Below are positions 60,304-64,000 of a stretch of DNA of 64,000 nt, piece after piece; the first letter of the stretch is position 1, and each line of letters opens with the position of its first letter. The translations under genes and the position numbers were made by a program. Source of the DNA: Aristolochia californica (taxonomy: Eukaryota; Streptophyta; Magnoliopsida; Piperales; Aristolochiaceae); assembly GCA_029961685.1 (NCBI GenBank), contig JARWKL010000008.1, forward strand, positions 25,431,119 through 25,495,118. Direction: 5' to 3'. The notes under the pieces were generated by a model. The model saw only the letters and a list, made by a program, of their open reading frames with translations, made no database searches and was not told where the DNA came from.

Positions 60304-63300
60304 GTGTGGTTGGATATTTACCAGAGCCAAACAACCTATTTTTTGCCTATCCTTAAAAATACAGATACTTTTTGGAATTATCTCTCTCAGCATTTGTGAA
60401 TTTCCATTTTGGATGTTCAAATTTTTTTTTTTCAAATCCAAACTTGAGTTTTCACTCTCCCATTTTTCTTGTCAACAAAAAAGATATAAGGCAAATAGAT
60501 CGCAACAAAATGAAAATTTTAGAGTTTATGTATGTAAAAAAATTTGAACACAATAATAAATGTAAGTCAAGAAAATTATTTGACGCAATAAAAATGAACT
60601 CCAAAGTTTCCATGTTTGGGAAAATCCACTAGTACAACCCCAAATAGCGTGGTGATTTTTGTAGGAAAGAGACTTCTAACTGATCCTAACATGTTTTAAA
60701 TGTGGTGGATATTCATGGCAGAAACTTGTTGAGGTCGCAAGTGACTTAATGATCCTAAAATTTCAAGGAGAAGAAAAAATTAAATTCTCAAGTTAACTTG
60801 TGGTTGGATAATTACCAGAGCCAAACAACCCAGTTTTTGCCTATCCTTAAAAATCATAGATACTTTTTGGAATTATCTCTCTCAGCATTTGTACATTTCC
60901 ATTTTGGATGTTAAGAATTTTTTTTCAGATCCAAACTTGAGTTTTCACTCTCCCAATTTTCTCGTAAAAAAAAAGATATAAGGCAAAAAGATCGTGACAA
61001 AATAAAATTTTTAGAGATTATCAATGCAAAAAAAATTAAAAACTATAATAAATGCAAGTGAAGAAAAATATGTCCTGCACTAAAAATGAACTCCAAAGTT
61101 TTCTTATCCATGTTTAGGAAATTCTAGTCGTACAACCCCTAATAGCATTGTGGAAATTTATAGGAAAAAGACTTCTAACTGATCCTAACATGTTTTAAAT
61201 GTGGTGGATATGCATGCCAAAAACATGTTGTAAATTCAAGTGAGCTAATGATCCAAAAATTTCAAGGAGTTGAAGAAATTAAATTCTCAAGTTAACGTGT
61301 TGTTGGATATTTACCAGAGCCAAACAACCCACTTTTTGCCTATCCTTAAAAATCATAGATACTTTTTGGAATTACCTCTCTCAGCATTTGTGCTTTTCCA
61401 TTTTGGAAGTTCAGATTTTTTTTTTTTCATATCAAAATTTTTGATTTTAGTCTTCTTTTTTTGTTGTAAACAAAAAAGATATAAGGCAAATAGATCGCAA
61501 CGAAATGAAAATATTAGAGTTTATGTATACAAAAAAATTTCAAAACTTTTATAAATGTAAGTAAATAAAAATTAATTCATGCACTAAAAAGGAACTCCAA
61601 AATTTTGTTATACATGTTTGGAAAATTCCACTAGTGCAACCCCTAATATCTTGGTGGAATTTTATAGGAAAGAGACTTCTAACTGATCCTAACATGTTTA
61701 AAAGGTTGTGGATATGCATGCCAGAAACATGTTGAGGATGCAAGCGACCTAATGATCCAAAAATTTCAAGGAGTAGAAAAAATTAAATTCTCAAGTTAAC
61801 GTGTGGTTGGATATTTACCAGAGCCAAAAAACCCACTTCTTTCCTATCCTTAAAAATCACAGGTAATTTTTGGAATTATTTGTCTCAGCATTTGTACATT
61901 TCCATTTTGGATGTTAAGAATTTTTTTTCAGATCCAAACTTGAGTTTTCACTCTCCCAATTTTTTCATAAAAAAAAAAAGATATAAGGCAAAAAGATCGT
62001 GACAAAATAAAAATTTTTGCGATTATCAATGCAAAAAAAATTGAAAACTATAATAAATGCAAGTGAAGAAAATTATGCCATGCACTAAAAATGAACTCCA
62101 AAGTTTTCTTATCCATGTTTGGGAAATTCTAGTAGTACAACCCCTGATAGCATTGTGGAAATTTATAGGAAAAAGACTTCTAACTGATCCAAACATGTTT
62201 TAAATGTTGTGGATATGCATGCTAGAAACATGTTGTAAATTCAAGTGACCTAATGATCCACAAAATTCAAGGAGTTGAAGAAATTAAATTCTCAAGTTAA
62301 CGTGTGGTTGGATATTTACCAGAGCCAAACAACCCACTTTTTGCCTATCCTTAAAAATCAGAGATACTTTTTGGAATTACCTCTCTCAGCATTTGTGGAT
62401 TTCCATTGTGGAAGTTCAGATTCTTTTTTTTCATATCAAAATTTGTGTTTTTAGTCTTCATTTTTTGTCGTGAACAAAAAAGCTATAAGGCAAATAGATC
62501 GCAACAAAATGAAAATTTTAGAGTTTATGTATACAAAAAAATTTCAAAACTTTTATAAATGTAAGTAAAGAAAAATTAATTCATGCACTAAAAAGGAACT
62601 CCAAAATTTTGTTATACATGTTTGGAAAATTCCACTAGTGCAACCCCTAATAGCTTGGTGGAATTTTATAGGAAAGAGACTTCTAACTGATCCTAACATG
62701 TTTAAAAGGTTGTGGATATGCATGCCAGAAACATGTTGAGGATGCAAGCGAGCTAATGATCCAAAAATTTCAAGGAGTAGAAAAAACTAAATTCTCAACT
62801 TAACGTGTGGTTGGATATTTACCAGAGCCAAACAACCCATTTGTTTCCCATCCTTAAAAATATCAGATAATTTTTGGAATTATCTGTCTCAGCATTTGTG
62901 CATTTCCATTTTGAATGTTCAAATTTCTTTTTCAAATCCAAACTTGAGCTTTCACTCTCCAATTTTCCTCATAAACAAAAAAATATATAAGGCAAATAGA
63001 TTGCAACAAAATGAAAATTTTAGTGCTTATGTATGCAAAAAAATTTGAAAACTGCAATAAATATAAGTGAAGAAAAATATTTCACGCACTAAAAATGAAC
63101 TCCAAAGTTTTGTTATCCATTTTTGGGAAATTCCACTAGTACAACACCTAATAGCTTGGTGGAATTTTATAGGAAAGCGACTTCAAACTGATCGGTAAAT
63201 GTTTTAAATGTGGTGGATATGCATGGCAGAAACATGTTGAGGATGCAAGTGACCTAATGATCCAAAAATTTCAAGGAGAAGAAAAAATTAAATTCTCAAG

Positions 63301-63305
63301 TTAAC
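60304..63305 (+). repeat. Right-hand block J-G-H-I/G-H-I (six monomers)
   Basis: Starts: 60304 J, 60798 G, 61297 H, 61801 I/G chimera, 62302 H, 62805 I. The chimera at 61801 begins as I ('cttctttcctatcc', 'gtctcagc') and from about 61895 becomes G ('gatgttaagaattttt'). This marks the join of a duplicated dimer. Confidence 0.72.
60898..62900 (+). repeat. Recent ~1.0-kb dimer duplication (two tandem copies)
   Basis: The segments at about 60898-61900 and 61900-62900 repeat each other at a spacing of 1004-1005 bp. Shared marks rare elsewhere include 'gatgttaagaattttt', 'agatcgtgacaaaat', 'agttttcttatcc', 'tagcattgtgg', 'catgttgtaaattcaag', 'ctaaaaaggaactcc' and 'catgtttaaaaggttgtgg'. Only scattered substitutions separate the copies. 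Limits are approximate. Confidence 0.82.
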
Positions 63306-64000
63306 ATGTGGTTGGATATTTACTAGAGGCAAACAACCCACTTTTTGCCTATCCTTAAAAATCACAGATACTTTTTGGAATTATCTCTCTCAGCATTTTT
63401 ACATTTCCATTTTGGATGTTATAAGATTTTTTTTTCATATCCAAACTTGAGTTTTCACTCTCCCAATTTTCTCGTAAAAAAAAAAGATAAAAGGCAAAGA
63501 GATCGTAACAAAATAATAATTTGAGAGTTTATCAATGCAAAAAAATTTGAAAACTATTATAAATGCAAGTGAAGAAAATTATTTCATGCACTTAAAATGA
63601 ACTCCAAAGTTTTGTTATCCATGTTTGGGAAATTCTAGTAGTACAACCCCTAGTAGCCTTGTGGAAATTTATAGTTTTAACTGATCCTAACATATTTTAA
63701 ATGTGGTGGATATGCATGCCAGAAATATGTTGAGAATTCAAGTGACCTAATGATCCAAAAATTTCAAGGTGTTGAAGAAATTAAATTCTCAAGTTAACGT
63801 GTGGTTGGATATTTACCAGAGCCAAACAACCCACTTTTTGCCTATCCTTAAAAATCACAGATACTTTTTGGAATTACCTCTATCAGCATTTGTGCATTTC
63901 CATTTTGGAAGGTCAGATTTTTTTTTCATATCAAAATCTGTGTTTTTAGTCTTCCTTTTTTGTCGTAAACAAAAAAGATATAAGGCAAGTAGATCGCATT
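63306..64000 (+). repeat. K/G chimera and truncated H monomer at the window edge
   Basis: The unit at 63306 begins 'tactagaggcaaac', as the monomers at 54193 and (nearly) 54689 do. It then has a hybrid poly-T region ('atgttataagattttt', 'ttcatatcc') and continues as G ('cccaattttctcg', 'tatcaatgcaa'). The H monomer at 63799 ('catatcaaaatctgtg') is cut by the window end at 'gtagatcgcatt', so the array continues beyond 64000. Confidence 0.75.

Larger units (their letters stand above)
1..64000 (+). repeat. Satellite DNA array, ~500-bp monomer, head-to-tail
   Basis: The boundary motif 'aacgtgtggttgg' recurs about every 500 bp from 278 to 63799. The rest of the unit recurs with it in the same order and orientation: 'gagccaaacaaccca', a poly-T tract with CAG, 'gatataaggcaaatag', 'aataaatgtaagtg', 'cccctaatagcttggtgg', 'gatatgcatgcc' and 'gacctaatgatcc'. 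About 129 unit starts can be placed. Spacing is mostly 495-505 bp, with departures explained by individual indels listed separately. No inverted monomer and no foreign insertion was seen. Sequence is very AT-rich. Neighbouring monomers differ at scattered positions, so the array is diverged rather than freshly amplified. I do not recognise the satellite family. A eukaryotic heterochromatic location is inferred from structure alone. Confidence 0.97.

Noticed and set aside
492..62747. Recurring - strand open frames of 60-140 codons (Leu-Gly-Ser-Val-Arg-Ser-Leu-Phe-Pro...)
   Set aside because: The same argument applies: antisense readings of the repeat, length set by chance stops, no conserved domain visible. 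The longest (38343-38774) is simply a unit pair without stops.
278..64000. Recurring + strand open frames of about 60-100 codons that start at the boundary motif (Met-Trp-Leu-Asp-Ile-Tyr...)
   Set aside because: They are the same satellite frame in dozens of monomers. Poly-T length changes shift them between two different C-terminal readings, stops appear freely, there is no family resemblance, and indels are not multiples of three. Not called as genes.
1..64000. CRISPR array
   Set aside because: The repeats are ~500 bp and contiguous; there are no short repeats with unique spacers.
1..64000. Telomere repeats or a known centromere-protein box
   Set aside because: No run of telomere-type short repeats was noticed, and no motif I could confidently call a CENP-B-type box. 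A full scan by program was not possible.
278..64000. Naming a species or a published satellite family
   Set aside because: Length and AT-richness alone fit several plant and animal satellites. I do not recognise the consensus and will not guess a name.

Overview
The whole window is one uninterrupted tandem satellite-DNA array. A unit of about 500 bp repeats head-to-tail on the + strand from base 1 to base 64000. I place about 129 monomer starts by hand, at the G of the recurring 'aacGtgtggttgg' motif. The first is at 278 and the last at 63799, giving a mean spacing of about 496 bp. The DNA is strongly AT-rich with long A and T tracts. I see no convincing gene, rRNA, tRNA, CRISPR array, transposon or other non-satellite insertion. 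Short open frames on both strands are the same repeat frames recurring monomer after monomer, and I do not call them genes. A long, homogeneous 500-bp satellite points to constitutive heterochromatin of a eukaryote (centromeric, pericentromeric, subtelomeric or knob). The AT-rich style would fit a plant, but I cannot name the species or the satellite family.

Layout: monomers fall into variant classes recognisable by shared diagnostic substitutions, assigned by eye and not by alignment. From 1 to about 39.7 kb the array is built from five classes (A, B, C, D, E) that follow restricted successor rules: A to B; B to A or C; C to D or B; D to E or B; E to A. Recurrent higher-order blocks include ABCDE, ABABCDE (8847-12343 and 14340-17755) and ABABCBCD (17756-21664 and 24321-28321). 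From about 39.7 to 41.7 kb is a transition zone. From about 41.7 kb to the end a second set of classes (here G, H, I, I', J, K, L, N) takes over, with J-G-H-I the recurring order.

The array carries many rearrangement scars. These include seven large deletion or duplication junctions, a perfect 120-bp tandem duplication at 34635-34874, and a recent duplication of a roughly 1.0-kb dimer at 60.9-62.9 kb. Several smaller indels are shared between distant monomers. These are what unequal exchange and gene conversion leave behind.

A typical monomer carries, in order: the boundary motif, a poly-T tract ending in CAG, a TATAAGG motif, an AATAAA next to a GTAAGT, two CTAAC motifs, and a 9-bp inverted repeat around a 25-nt loop. 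Whether any of these is functional is inference only.
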